From assembly GCA_029204225.1 (NCBI GenBank), contig CM055095.1, positions 45,001,446 to 45,065,445 of the forward strand: a DNA stretch of 64,000 nucleotides, read 5' to 3'. A program made the position numbers and the translations under genes. Origin of the DNA: Diphasiastrum complanatum (Eukaryota > Streptophyta > Lycopodiopsida > Lycopodiales > Lycopodiaceae). Below, in pieces: positions 1-11,042 of the stretch (within the stretch, counting starts at the first letter, position 1; every line of letters starts with the position of its first letter). The notes beneath the pieces were generated by a model. That model was not told where the DNA came from, searched no databases, and worked only from the letters and a program-made list of their open reading frames with translations.

Positions 1-2544
1 TTACACCATAGATCCAGCCTATTTAGTTTACCTGAATGCTGGTTCCTACATTAATCCACAAACAAGGAAAGAAACTAATCCACTCTACGAAAGCAGCAAA
101 TCTAATCCACTCTACAGTCCACAACCACACACAAAAGGAGGGAAGGAAAAGATCATAAATGCATCACTCAAGAGACAAGCATGATCAAGGAGCTCAATGG
201 ATGCACCAAACTCGTGAAGGCTCTTCTCATTTCAGCATGGAGTTGATACAATCCACAAAAAGCTCCTCTTTATAAAGAGGGAGTCTCTTAAATAAGCAAG
301 AGAACTCCTTAGGTGGCATCCTAGTGGAATTTCCATATTTCACAAATTACAAGTTGAATAATGCTCTCCACTAGAGGTCACCATCAAAAGGTGGCTCACT
401 CTACTTTCTTTAAGAGAGGTCTACTTACATTTATTACATTTGCTTAGAAATACTAGTTCCTACATGGTCATTCCATCTTCCGGGATTCACCATGAGGCTT
501 ACACAGTTCTTGCATGTCTTTCCTAGCTAGTATTTCTCGGCTCTCATACTCGGCTCTCAGTCTTCATTAGTCTCATCTTCTCAGAGACCTCCTCGGTCTA
601 GGGTGAGAGGTGCTCTTGAGTTGCTCTGTCCGAGTATCTTGGGGATTCGTCAGAATTAGCCAACATCACCCCACCCCTAATGTGTTGCAGGACCCACTGC
701 AACTCATATTGGACGATGTCGCTCCGCTTTGCATTGGCATCTTTGATCGTCACTTGGAAAAGCATAGATCCTCGTTCGCTTACATAAAACCAAGTGCTTA
801 TTGCTGCTAGTCTTTATCACAAAAACTATTCTTTTACAAATTGCTACAGTTTAACCAAAATGTCTTATTTCTGCAATTGGTTGACATTCTCAAAATTGGA
901 GAGCTCTCAGTAGCTTCACAACTTGCATGCTCGAGTGCTTTCCACGTGTCTCTTTGTTTTGTCACTGATATCTGCGATTGACAGTTTCATCTTTGGTTTC
1001 TTGGCAGATTCTATCTTCTGGGAGGTCTGTATCCTCCATTTGCCTCTGGGTGTTTCCGTGGTTCTTCTCTCAATTGAAGTTCTAGTCTCAAGGAAAACCT
1101 TTGATCTGCAGGTTGCACAAACTTTGATTATCAGTCTCAAGGGGATGGATTCATCAAAAATTGGTGGTAGGAACAGTTTTGGATGGACGGTTTGGTAACG
1201 GTAAGGAAACATGATGAAGGCTTGGTGGTAGGGTGAAGGAACTGATAGTCCTACAGTTGCATCCTTGGACCCTTGCAATGTCAAGCTTTGACCACCACTT
1301 GCTGGGTGAGGAGCTTGCTTTATTTGTAGGTTCATGGTTGTCTTCATCTTTATTTTTCTGCAACTCTTTCTTTTGATCCGTTACTTTTGGATCTCTTTGG
1401 GCTTCATAAGAGGGGATTCAACTATCATTACTCTAGAGAGTTTCTTTTGATCAAGATTGATCTGACTCATCTATTGCTTAGGTTTTGTCCTTTCCTCCTC
1501 AGCTTCTTTGCTTAATTTTTGATATCTTCTAGCTACTTCGCCTGCTTCTGTAGATCTTTTCCAGTTGAACAACCAATGTAGGTGGTAGTTGGTCTCTGCA
1601 AGACACTTGCAATGATCTACCAACCGCTTTGGTAGGACTATAAAAACTAGGGATCTCTCAGAAGAACAATAATCTGATGATAAACAAACAGATGGAAGGA
1701 AGGGTGGTAGTGACAACGGTAGATGGTGTGGGCGATAGGCATGAGAATGGATGCAGATGTATGACGAGAGGTTGGTTGAAGAAGGAGACTGATTTCCCAA
1801 TGTTTGTGTTTTCCTTTCTGAAGGATCTTCGTTGTGACTGGGGTACTTCTTCTGATTGAGTTTCTTTGGACTACCCATCTGTCTTTTTAGCCTTGTCATT
1901 TTCATATTTGACTTGTGACCTTGGATGTCGATCTTGCTGGTGTTGTTGCTGGCAGTGTAACTGCTCCAGTGGATCCAAGCAGATCCACTCTCTCTCCGTT
2001 CCCCCCCCTCCCCCCCCAAAAAAAATCTATTGGTGGGGATGTTGTTGCTTGTAACTATTCATGCTTAGGATTGGATCGACGTGTGGAACACGTAGTTAAA
2101 ACTTGTTGAACATGCGACTGGACTAAAGATTGGACAAATTTTAACTAAATTTATTTCAATCTTGCTGTAGTTGACTCAAAAAATAATATGGCAATGAGAT
2201 GCAGGAATCAACTCTGATTTGACATGGATTTCTCATATGTCTCAAAAATCCTAAACTGCTGTACAAGGAAAGCTGAAGATGGATAGATGAATGAAAATGT
2301 GTTCTGGAGATGCACTACAGAAGACTCTCATATAGTCGCTATTTTTCATGCAAAAATCAATCACACACTAGGAATGAAGAGCAACAAGGAAATAAACAAA
2401 TTGTACAGAGAGTGAGAACTGTAGTGCACTTGTCTAACAAAACTTGCATTCATCAACATTGATAATGTACCTTGACAATTGCAATATTCCTTTTGTTTTG
2501 TAGAGGTGTATTGTGTGGTAATGCAGAAGTTTGCAAGAAACTTC
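1..2544. other. No recognisable gene; repeat-like flank
   Basis: Open frames here are short, overlap on both strands and carry no family motif. The only striking local sequence is a homopolymer run of C (2001-2017, one T) followed by A (2018-2025). The segment lies next to a gag-like scrap and is probably decayed repeat, but I cannot name it. Confidence 0.4.
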
Positions 2545-3205
2545 TCAAGTGAGCAGCAGGTTGAGCTTTTGGGTGCTATGATGCTCGTGTTGTGTTGTCA
2601 TGAGGATCCTATTGTGATTCATAACTGACGTGATGGGCAGGTAGGATCTTAGTTGGTTGTTTTGGACAGTCTTTGAAACTATCTTTTCTGATACAGTCTG
2701 GACACTCAACATGGTACTGGGTCTTAACTGGACAATCAACCATGAAGTGGCCGGTTTCACCACAGATGAAACATCTGGTGTGCAGTGGCCCTTGTATAAC
2801 GGCGTAGCCACCTTGTATGGCTAGTGGTTCTGGACTTTTGCGTGGGTAGTCATGATAAGTCAAGGAATGTCTAGACTGTGATGGTTTTTCTTCATATTGT
2901 TGAGTTGTATGTGCTTGGATAGGCCGATATGAAGGACAAGCATCAGCAAGATGCGTAGCCCGGCAGTGTGGGCACCATATTGGTTTTCGTCTATAAGATA
3001 CCTGTGTAGTGTTTGGCTGACCAAGCATACTACTTTGGATAGACTTCAGGGTAGTTTGAAACTCATTGGTGAGTTTCTCCATTTGAAGTTGGTGTTGCAT
3101 TAAGCAACTCCAGCTGTGATTTTCAAAGCTGATCTCGGGTGTCCTCGATCGGCTTCGACTCATGGACAGGAGCACGTGGTGCTCTTCTTTCCCTGGATTC
3201 GTCAA
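2545..3205 (-). pseudogene. Retrotransposon gag fragment with zinc knuckles
   Basis: A 198-residue open frame (3205 to 2609) carries a retroviral-type CCHC zinc knuckle, CFICGETGHFMVDC, which fits CX2CX4HX4C. About 60 residues upstream is a second, imperfect knuckle, CPHCRATHLADAC (CX2CX3HX4C). The N-terminal part is basic and Arg/Ser-rich, and a glutamine-rich stretch follows. Knuckles of this type bind RNA in the nucleocapsid part of Gag. No protease or polymerase follows, so this is a fragment. Its upstream end is cut exactly where element A1 starts. The spacing is unlike the copia gags elsewhere in the window, so a Ty3/gypsy gag is possible. A domesticated CCHC protein is a less likely alternative. 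Confidence 0.6.
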
Positions 3206-3419
3206 ATTGATGAATCAGATTTAGAGTTATAAAATTCATTTTTGATCAATAGTTTCTTATTGTCTAAATTGTCTTAAGTTGTCTCTTACTTTCGCATATA
3301 ATTTTCGCACACATATTCAATCAGAGCTAATATTGTTCTATTAGTACATAGATATTAGTTTGATTTATTCAAACTTTCATCGTGGTTATTATTGAAGAAT
3401 AATTACTATTTTTTCTACA
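3206..3419 (+). repeat. Truncated 5' LTR of A1
   Basis: This stretch matches the last part of the right LTR (8083-8322) and ends in the same TTTTCTACA just before the primer-binding site. Relative to the right copy it lacks about 27 bp after TACATAGAT, apparently lost between short GATAT repeats. The left edge abuts the gag scrap without the expected TGTAGAA terminus. Confidence 0.88.
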
Positions 3420-3420
3420 A

Positions 3421-3595
3421 TGGTATCAGAGCTTACGAAATTAAATCTGATACAGTGGTATCAGAGCTTACAAAATTAAATCTGATATAGTGGTATCATA
3501 GCATACGAAATTAAATATGATACAGTGGTATCATAGCATACAAGTTCAAAGCTGATACAATGATATCAAAATGAATCAGAGTCAATATAGTGGTA
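3421..3595 (+). repeat. Tandem 35-bp repeat containing the primer-binding site
   Basis: Four 35-bp units start at 3421, 3456, 3491 and 3526, each beginning TGGTATCA(G/T)AGC. A degenerate 30-bp unit follows at 3561 and a partial TGGTATC at 3591. Only the first unit lies at the LTR edge, where a primer-binding site must be. A3 has one such unit at the equivalent place and A2 has none, so this is an expansion particular to A1 or its close relatives. Confidence 0.93.
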
Positions 3596-3670
3596 TCTTC
3601 GCACCCCTCTCAGCATTTTTCATACATCCATCAGCAAGCCGCTATCTGGAGTGATTCAAAAAATTAGAAG

Positions 3671-4530
3671 ATGTCGTCGATTATCAATATTCAGGCTAAG
3701 ATAACTACGATCTTGGACCCAGAAGGTTCAAATTACTTGATTTGGAAATTAAAGACTTCACTCTTATTGAAGGGCGAAGGTCTATGGCAATGGGTAGAAC
3801 CAGTAGAGGAGAAGCCAGTAGCTACTCCTGGCAAAGAACTTCAGGAATGGAGTTTAAAAAATGACAAAGCTATAGGAATTATTGCATCTTCAGTGCATGA
3901 CAATATAATGCTAGATCTTACATCAATTTTGAACGCAAAAGATTTATGGGAAGAATTGCAAACCAAAAATGAGACTCGATCTCGTAATGAAATCACGTAC
4001 TTGGAAGACCAATTAACTTATCTATAGTGGGATGGCAAAGACCTGAACACATTCGTGCGAAAGATAAAAGATCTTTTTATTTCCTTGCAAAATTTTGATG
4101 CAAAAAATACAATTTCTAAGGAAAAACAGCTTAGTTATTTTCTTCGATCCCTACCCAGGTCATTCCACACAACAAGAACCTTATTGGCGAAAGATGCGAC
4201 TATGACACTTCAAAAGGCAATAGACAAAGTTAAGGAGGAAGTAGAAGCTCGTGAATGCTATGATGACAATGGTGATTCCGAAAATGCTCTATCTACTCAA
4301 AAGAATATATCTTCTAAGAAGTCCTACTTTAGGAGAGAGTCGTCTAAGAAGAATGAGTCGAAGACCAATGAACAACAATCTGGAAAACAACAGAAGAATT
4401 TTGGTGATAAGAAGATCTGCAACAGATGCAGAAGATCAGATCACACATAAGAAAAGTGTTGGTTAAATCCAAAGATTGAATGCATTCATTGTCATAAACG
4501 GGTTCATGCAGCAGTAGACTGTTATCAGAA
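3671..4530 (+). pseudogene. gag: copia Gag (A1)
   Basis: The frame starts MSSIINIQAKITTILD and contains the copia Gag core (SNYLIWKLKTSLL near residue 22, then WQWVEP and LWEELQTKNETRS). Gag forms the virus-like particle that packages element RNA. A TAG stop at 4025-4027 interrupts it after LEDQLTYL. The same frame resumes with WDGKDLNTFVRKIKDLF. Near the end is a CCHC knuckle (CNRC...H), but a TAA stop at 4448-4450 falls inside it, before the last cysteine. A second knuckle (CIHCHKRVHAAVDC) follows at about 4490. No functional particle protein could come from this copy. Confidence 0.88.
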
Positions 4531-5725
4531 TCCCCTCCCTACTCTTGACAAAGATCTTCTATCTGTAGCTAAGATAGTCAATACAGGCATGTCAGTAACC
4601 TTCACAAAGAACTCTTGTAAATTGTACGAGGAAGATTCTGATAACCTGGTTGCTAAAGGCAACAAAGAAAGAAATTTATATCACCTGAACAATGAAACAA
4701 GAATCGAACAAGCAAATCAAACTCAGGAATCAACAGATATATTGTGGCACAAAAGGCTATGTCACATGAACATGGAAGCCTTGTACCAAGCCAACAAAAG
4801 TCAGAGAATTCAAGGAGTCGAAATCAAAAGTAGAGATATTCGAACTACCTGCGAATCCTGTCTTAAAGGCAAGATGACTAGAACACCTTTCAGTAAGGGT
4901 GTTCATAAAGCAACTAAGGTACTTGAAATTGTGCATTCAGATATTTGTGTACCATTTGGAGTATTGTCATTGGGTGATGCAAAGTACTTCATTACGTTTA
5001 TTGATGACTTCAGCAAGTTCGTTGTAGTATACTTTCTTTATACGTACTAAGTCTGAAGCTTTCGAGAAATTCGTTGAGTATATGAATTGGGCTGAGAAGC
5101 AGACAGACAATAAGGTGAAGCAGATTCACATAGATCGTGGAGGTGAGTACATTTCCAACGAATTCAAAGCTTACTGTACTGATCGAGGTATTATGTACAC
5201 TAAGATTGCATCTTACACACCTCAACACAATGAAATAGCTGAACGAAGGAATCATACACTTATGGAAGCTGCAAGGTGTATGATGGCTCATGCAAATGCA
5301 CCAAAATAGTTGTGGGCAGAAGCAGTGGCTACATCAAATTATCTTCAGAATCATATTATGAAATCTTGAATACCGGATAAAACTCCTCATGAGATATGGT
5401 GGAAGACGAAGCCAAATCTAGCACATGTTCGAACATTCGGATGCGCAGTGTATATGCACATACCAGATAAACTGAGAAAGAAACTCGATGAAAAGATAGA
5501 ACAAGGTTTTCTAGTAGGATTCGAGTTACATTCATTATATTATCGTGTCTATGTACCCAAAACTGGGAAGATAAAAGTTGTTTGAGATGTTAAATTTGAT
5601 GAGTCGAAATACATAGCAGACAGTGATCTAGTCGGCTATGAAATTCTCAAAAACTACTATGAGCTACCAACATCGACAGAAGGAAAACAAGCAAAAGATG
5701 AACGAGAGTTACCAGATTTAGAGGG
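4531..5725 (+). pseudogene. pol: copia integrase region (A1), protease deleted
   Basis: After the Gag knuckle the sequence jumps straight to the protease tail (LDKDLLSVAKIV). The DSGA active-site segment, still visible in A2, is missing. Next is the GAG-pre-integrase zinc module (WHKRLCH...CESCLKGK, 4745-4875). The integrase core follows, with its acidic residues visible in HSDIC (about 4940), IDRGGEY (about 5132) and the glutamate in AERRNHTLMEA. A frameshift near 5040 and stops near 5307, 5368 and 5583 break the frame. The C-terminal integrase motif DKLRKKLDE follows, then a hydrophilic linker towards the reverse transcriptase. Confidence 0.87.
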
Positions 5726-7355
5726 AGTTCAAGATCGAGTGCTTGACAGACTCGAATCGCCAGTTCGAATTCCAGCAGAAAAGCTCAAATCAGAATCGAA
5801 CTCAAAACCTGCAGAATCAAACTCAAAACCACCTATGAGAAGATTTGACATACAACGTAAACCACTAGAAAGATACGATAAGGATGTTCTTAATACAGCC
5901 ATTGAATTTTGTGGATTCTCTGACGATCGAGGAAGCTGTTGATGGACCAGATAAAGATCGCTGGATTCAGGCAATAGAGGACGAAATGTCATCCATGTAT
6001 AAGAGCAATGTATGGACACTTGCACCTATACCTGATGACAGAAAACCAGTCAAGTGCAAGTGGATCTACAAGATCAAAACAGGTGTTATTCGCGTATGTA
6101 GTGGCTCGTGATTGAAAATCCATACTGTGGATGAGAAAACTGCTTTCCTGCACACAGAATTGGAAGAAGACTTATTCATGGACAACCACTTGATTTTGTA
6201 AACCAAGAATATCCAGAATACGGATGTCACATGAATAAAAGTATTTATGGTCTGAAACAAACAGCCAGACAATGGTATAGAAAGAAGGACGAAGCACTAC
6301 GTTCGTTAGGCTTCAAACCTCTATTTTTAGAGTCAAATGTCTATATCAAGCATGTCCAAAATGAAATAATCTATCTAGCTATCTATGTTGATGACACACT
6401 TATCTTCTCAAGAAGAGATAAGTTAATTTCAGATGTCAAAAGAGACATTTCTGAAATATTTGAGATCGCTGACATAGGAGAACCTAAAATTTATCTAGAC
6501 TTGTAGATCGTGAGAGACTTTGAAGGTGGTAAGTTGTATCTTCACCAACAAAAGTATACTCAAAAGATTATTGAAGACTTCAACATGCTCAAATGCAAAG
6601 GTGTACATACTCCCATGATACTTGGAACAATACTGAACAAGGTAGATTGTCCGCAAACTCTTGAGGAAGACGAACGAATGGCCAAAACACTCTATCGTAG
6701 GCTGATTGGATCATTGTTATATCTAGCAAACAACACCAGACCTGATATATCGTTTGCAATATACAGGCTGAGCCAATATAATCAAAACCCAAGATCGTTG
6801 CATTGGAAGTTGGCAAAAAGAGTACTACAATATCTCCAGGAAACGAAAAACTATGGACTGTGTTATTCGAAGGAAGCTGAATGTCACATCGAATCTTACA
6901 GTGACGCAAGTTGGGCATCCATGAAGGATGATAGCAAAAGTATTTCAGGAGGTTGTACTCTAGCATCTGGCGCATCCATACTCTGGATAAGCAAGAAGCA
7001 AACAATAGTAGCTCAATCTTCCTGTAAAGCGAAATATGTAGCAGCAGCCAAGATGGCAAATGAGCTAATCTGAATTAAACAGATGTTGGAAGGATTTGAT
7101 GAATCTATTTTTGAGTCTTATGTCTTGTTAATGGATAACACTTCGGCAATCTATCTTACGAAAGATCCTGTATTTCATTCAAAAACGAAGCACATAGCTA
7201 TCAAATATCATGTGATTCGGGACTCAGTGGAGAAGAAGATATTGAAGATAGTCTTCATACCCATAGAGGAAATGACAACTGATATCTTTACAAAGCCACT
7301 CAGTAAAGTTTTGTTCGAGAAGCAGCAAAGAAGATTGGAGTTAATCCAACTACCC
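5726..7355 (+). pseudogene. pol: copia reverse transcriptase / RNase H (A1)
   Basis: The reverse transcriptase opens with DRWIQAIEDEMSSM and VKCKWIYKIKTG, then suffers a deletion near 6085 that removes the LVAKGFSQ block. It resumes at KIHTVDEKTAF. The catalytic YVDD box is intact at about 6385-6396. A TAG stop sits near 6506. RNase H follows (SYSDASWAS, about 6895; CTLASGAS; then DNTSAIYLTKDP and HIAIKYHVIRD). The domain order is that of Ty1/copia. Frameshifts and in-frame stops make this copy inactive. Confidence 0.88.
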
Positions 7356-7370
7356 ACTTTGAGAGGGAGT
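7356..7370 (+). other. Polypurine tract of A1
   Basis: The sequence TTTGAGAGGGAGT lies immediately upstream of the LTR start TGTAGAAC. This is the usual place and composition of the primer for plus-strand DNA synthesis in LTR elements. A similar tract precedes the D 3' LTR. Confidence 0.75.
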
Positions 7371-8322
7371 TGTAGAACAACTGATCAGACAAATCTTAAT
7401 TCTACTAACAAAGCGCGCAGTTTACTTGACAAAGGATAAGAAACGAACGCGAACTCAAAACATTTTTATTCGTGATCAACCGCGAAGGATTTGCAAACTT
7501 TGTCTTGTAGTCAACTCAAAAGATTCGCGAAACAGTTACTCGTAGAAGCTTGTGGCTTTCTTGTTGAAGCTCAAAAGATTCACGAACAAAATCTTGTCAC
7601 AAAATATTCTGTTTCTTGTTCAAACCGCAGATGTCGCAAAATTGTCGCGAACAATTCGCAAAATCTTCTGGACTGTTCTTCAAGCTCACCTGTCGCGAAA
7701 AGTTTGCGAAATATTCTAGATTTTTTCTTCAAGCTCAAGAATTGTCATCTGTCACGAACAATTTGCGAAAGACGAAAATGTCACGAAGAGACAAGTGTCG
7801 CGAATAATTCGTGAAACACGAAGCTAAGATAAAGAGATAAATTGTCGCGAATAATTCGCAAACAAAATTTATTCGACCCTGGAAACAGAGCGTCTATTTG
7901 AATATCAACCACCGTAAATGGTTAGAAATCTATTGTTACAGCATTAAAACGCCAAAAGACTTGTAAATAAAAGGCCAAAAGACCTGTCTTGTAGCAATAT
8001 AAATACATGTGCACTACTCGTTGTAACTCACTCACTCAATCAGAGACACAATAGAAAGATAAGACAACAAGAGATGTATATTGATGAATCAGATTCAGAA
8101 TTATAAATTTTATTTTTGATCAATAGTTTCTTATTGTCTAAATTGTCTTAAGTTGTCTCTTACTTCCGCATATGATTTTCGCACGCATATTCAATCAGAT
8201 TTAATATTGTTCTATTAGTACATAGATCAGATATAGACCCGATTGAAGACACTGATATTAGTTTGATTTATTCAAACTTTCATTGTGTTCTCTGTGGAAG
8301 AATGATTACTATTTTTTCTACA
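7371..8322 (+). repeat. 3' LTR of A1 (952 bp)
   Basis: The LTR begins TGTAGAAC and ends TTTTTTCTACA, giving a 7-bp inverted terminal repeat (TGTAGAA/TTCTACA). The 5' part (7500-7870) is packed with GTCGCGAA...TTCGC imperfect palindromes. A TATA box lies at 7998-8005. The right edge is immediately followed by the inverted pol of A2 rather than by a target-site duplication. Confidence 0.9.
7998..8005 (+). promoter_or_regulatory. LTR TATA box
   Basis: TATAAATA lies about two thirds into the LTR, where the U3/R promoter of a copia element is expected. The equivalent TATTTATA is seen in the LTRs of A2 and A3 on the opposite strand. Confidence 0.6.
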
Positions 8323-9838
8323 ATTAATCCCAATCTTCTTCGCTGTTTCTCAAACAAAGCTTTACTGAGTGGCTTTGTAAAGATATCAGCTGTCATTTCC
8401 TTTGTAGGTATGGAGACTGTCTTCAATATCTTCTTTTCGACTAAGTCCCGAATAACATGATACTTGATAGCTATATGTTTCATTTTTGAATGAGACACAG
8501 GATCTTTTGTAAGATAGATAGATGAAGTGTTATCCATTAGTAAGACATAAGGTTCAGACATGGCTCATTTGCCATCTTAGCTGCTGCTACATATTCGGCC
8601 TCACACGAAGACTGAGCTACTATTTTTTGCTTCTTGCTTATCTGAAGTATGGTTGCGCTAGATGCTAGAGTACAACCTCCTGAAATACTTTTGCTATCAT
8701 CCTTCATGGATGCCCAGCTTGCGTCACTGTAAGATTCGATCCAAAATCTATCTTCCTTCGAATAAGACAGTCCATAGTCTTTCGATTCTTGGAGATATTG
8801 TACTACTCTTTTTGCTAACTTCCAATGTAACGATCCTGGGTTCTGATTAAATTGGCTTAGCTTGTATACTGCAAATGCTATATCAGGTCTGGTGTTGTCT
8901 ACAAGATACAACAATGATCCAATCAACCTTTGATAGGGTGTATTGGCCATTCGTTTCTCTTCTTCGAGAGTCTGCGGACAATCCGCCTTACTCAGTATTG
9001 TTCTAGGTATCATGGGAGTATGCACACCTTTGCATTCGAGCATGTTGAAATCTTCGATGATTTTCTTGAGTATACTTTTGTTGGTGAAGATACAACTTGC
9101 CACCATCAAAGTCTCTTTCGATCTGTAAGCCTAGATAGATTTTTGCTTCTCCTAGATCAGTGATCTCAAATATTCCAGAAATGTCTCTTTTGACATCTAA
9201 AATTTACTTATCTTTTCTTGAGAAGATAAGCGTGTTGTCTACATAAAGTGCTAGAATGATAATTTCTCTTTCGACATGTTTGATATAGACATTCGACTCA
9301 ACAAATAAAGGTTCGAAGCCTAAAGAACGTAGTGCTTTGTCCTTCTTTCTATACCATTGTCTGGCTGCTTGTTTCAGATCATAGGTGCTTTTATTCATGT
9401 GACATCCGAATTCTGGATATTCTTGGCTTATAAAACCAAGTGGTTGATCCATGAATAAATCTTCTTCTAATTCTGCATAGAAAGCAGTTTTCTCATTTAC
9501 AATATGGATTTTGAGATCATAAGCGAATAACAAGTGAATTGATGTGTGTTTAACTATTTGTGAGAAAGTATCAGTGTAGTTAATCCCATATTTCTATGAA
9601 AAACCTTTCGCAACCAACATTGTTTTGTATCTGATGTTATCTCCATCAAGACCTGTTTTGATCTTGTAGATCCACTTGCATTTAACTGGTCTTCTTCCAT
9701 CAGGTACAAGTGCAAGTGTCCATACATTGTTCTTATACATCGAGGACATTTCGTCCTCCATTGCTTGAATCCAACGATCTTTATTTGGTCCATCAATAGC
9801 TTCTTCGAATGTTTGAAAGTTCGTCTGTGAAGCCACAA
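8323..9838 (-). pseudogene. pol: copia reverse transcriptase / RNase H (A2)
   Basis: The reverse transcriptase starts at SQTNFQTFEEAIDGPNKDRW near 9836 and runs through VKCKWIYKIKTG to the catalytic box near 9240. The box reads YVDN instead of YVDD, so one of the two invariant catalytic aspartates is lost. RNase H motifs follow: SYSDASWAS, SSCEAEYVAAAK and DNTSSIYLTKDP. The reading frame is split into at least four pieces by frameshifts near 9540, 9200-9110 and 8560. The product would have no polymerase activity. Confidence 0.87.
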
Positions 9839-11042
9839 AATTCGATGGCTATGTTTGTTAAAACATCCTATCTAAACCTTACTGGTGGTTTTTGTTGTCT
9901 TTTATATCTTCTCACAGTTTGTATAGGTCTTAAATTCAATTCTGCATTTTCGAGTTCGACCTGTTCTGCTTGAATTTGAACTAGTGATTCAAGTCTTTCA
10001 GGTATTTCGTGAGGAGTTTTATCCGATATTCTAGATTTCATAATTCAATTCTAAAGATAGTTCGACGTAGCCACTGCTTCCACCCACAACTGCTTTGGTT
10101 CTTTCGCATGAGCCATCATACACCTGGTAGCTTCCATTAGTGTATGATTTCTTCGTTCAGCAATTCCATTGTGTTGAGTTGTGTATGATGCAGTCTTCGT
10201 ATGCATAATACCTCGATCAGTACAGAAAGTTTTGAATTCATTGGAAATGTACTCACCTCCACAAGTTGTGCAAATTTGCTTCAGCTTGTTGCATGTCTGC
10301 TTCTCAACCCAATTTGTATACTCAGCAAATTTCTCAAAAGCTTCTAATTTGGTACGAATAAAGTATACTACAACGAACTTGCTGAAGTCATCAATAAACG
10401 TTATGAAATATTTTGCATCACCTAAAGACAATACTCTGAATGGTCCACAAATATCCGAATGTACAATTTCCAGTACCTTGGTTGCTTTATAAACATCTTT
10501 ACTGAAAGGTGTTCGAGTCATTTTGCCTTTAAGACAAGATTCGCAGGTAGTTCGAATATCTCGACTCTTGATTTCAACTCCTTCAATTCTCTGACTCTTG
10601 TTGGCTTGATACAAGGCTTCCATGTTTATGTGACATAACCTCTTGTGCCACAGAATATCTGTCGATTCTTGAGTTTGATTTGCTTGTTCAACTCGAGTTC
10701 GAATGCCCAAGTGATACAAATTACCATCTCTGTTACCTTTAGCAACTAGGTTATCAGAATCTTCATCGAAAAATTTATAAGATTCCCTTGTGAAGGATAC
10801 CAACATTCATGTGTCAACTATCTTTGCTACGGATAGAAGATCTTTATGAAGAGTAGGAACATAGAGAACTTCCTCCAGTTTCTTGTCACCCTGATTCGTG
10901 TCTAACCACAGTACACCAGTTCCATCAACTACATATTTAGAACCATCTCCAAGTATAATGAATCTCGAATAATTCATCTTCTTGTAGTCAAACAAAATTT
11001 GTTTCGAGGAAACAAAATGTGATTTGGCTCCCGAATCAAGTA
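9839..11042 (-). pseudogene. pol: copia protease / integrase (A2)
   Basis: The aspartic protease motif LDSGAKSHF is readable at about 11042-11018, in a different frame from the upstream Gag. The protease continues as VLWLDTNQGDKKLEEVLYVP to a frame break at 10806. GAG-pre-integrase (WHKRLCH...CESCLKGK) and the integrase core run to 10051. The expected carboxylates are seen in HSDICGPF and EYISNEF, and the glutamate in AERRNHTLMEA. In the core, TCGGEY replaces the usual DRGGEY, so the second catalytic aspartate is missing. Between 10050 and 9980 the sequence jumps from DKTPHEI to the linker, so the integrase C-terminus is deleted. Confidence 0.85.

Larger units (their letters stand above)
3206..8322 (+). 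mobile_element. Ty1/copia retrotransposon A1 (5'-truncated, dead)
   Basis: The order is that of a copia element: LTR remnant, methionine-tRNA-type primer-binding site (TGGTATCAGAGC), gag, GAG-pre-integrase, integrase, reverse transcriptase, RNase H, polypurine tract and 3' LTR. Integrase before reverse transcriptase is diagnostic for Ty1/copia. The 5' LTR has lost about its first 700 bp, the protease region is deleted, and several stops and frameshifts break the polyprotein. The right end joins the inverted element A2 directly. Two related copies (A2, A3) are in this window. Confidence 0.93.

Noticed and set aside
916-1347. 143-residue minus-strand frame and a 91-residue plus-strand frame opposite it
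   Set aside because: Low-complexity composition, no family motif and mutual overlap; no evidence of a gene.
1471-2019. 182-residue minus-strand frame
   Set aside because: It ends in a homopolymer C/A tract, has no recognisable domain, and is overlapped by three plus-strand frames.
3421-3595. CRISPR-like array reading of the 35-bp repeats
   Set aside because: Units are contiguous with no spacers, begin with a copia primer-binding site and sit at an LTR edge in a plant genome.
10181-10492. 103-residue plus-strand frame
   Set aside because: Antisense shadow of the A2 integrase.
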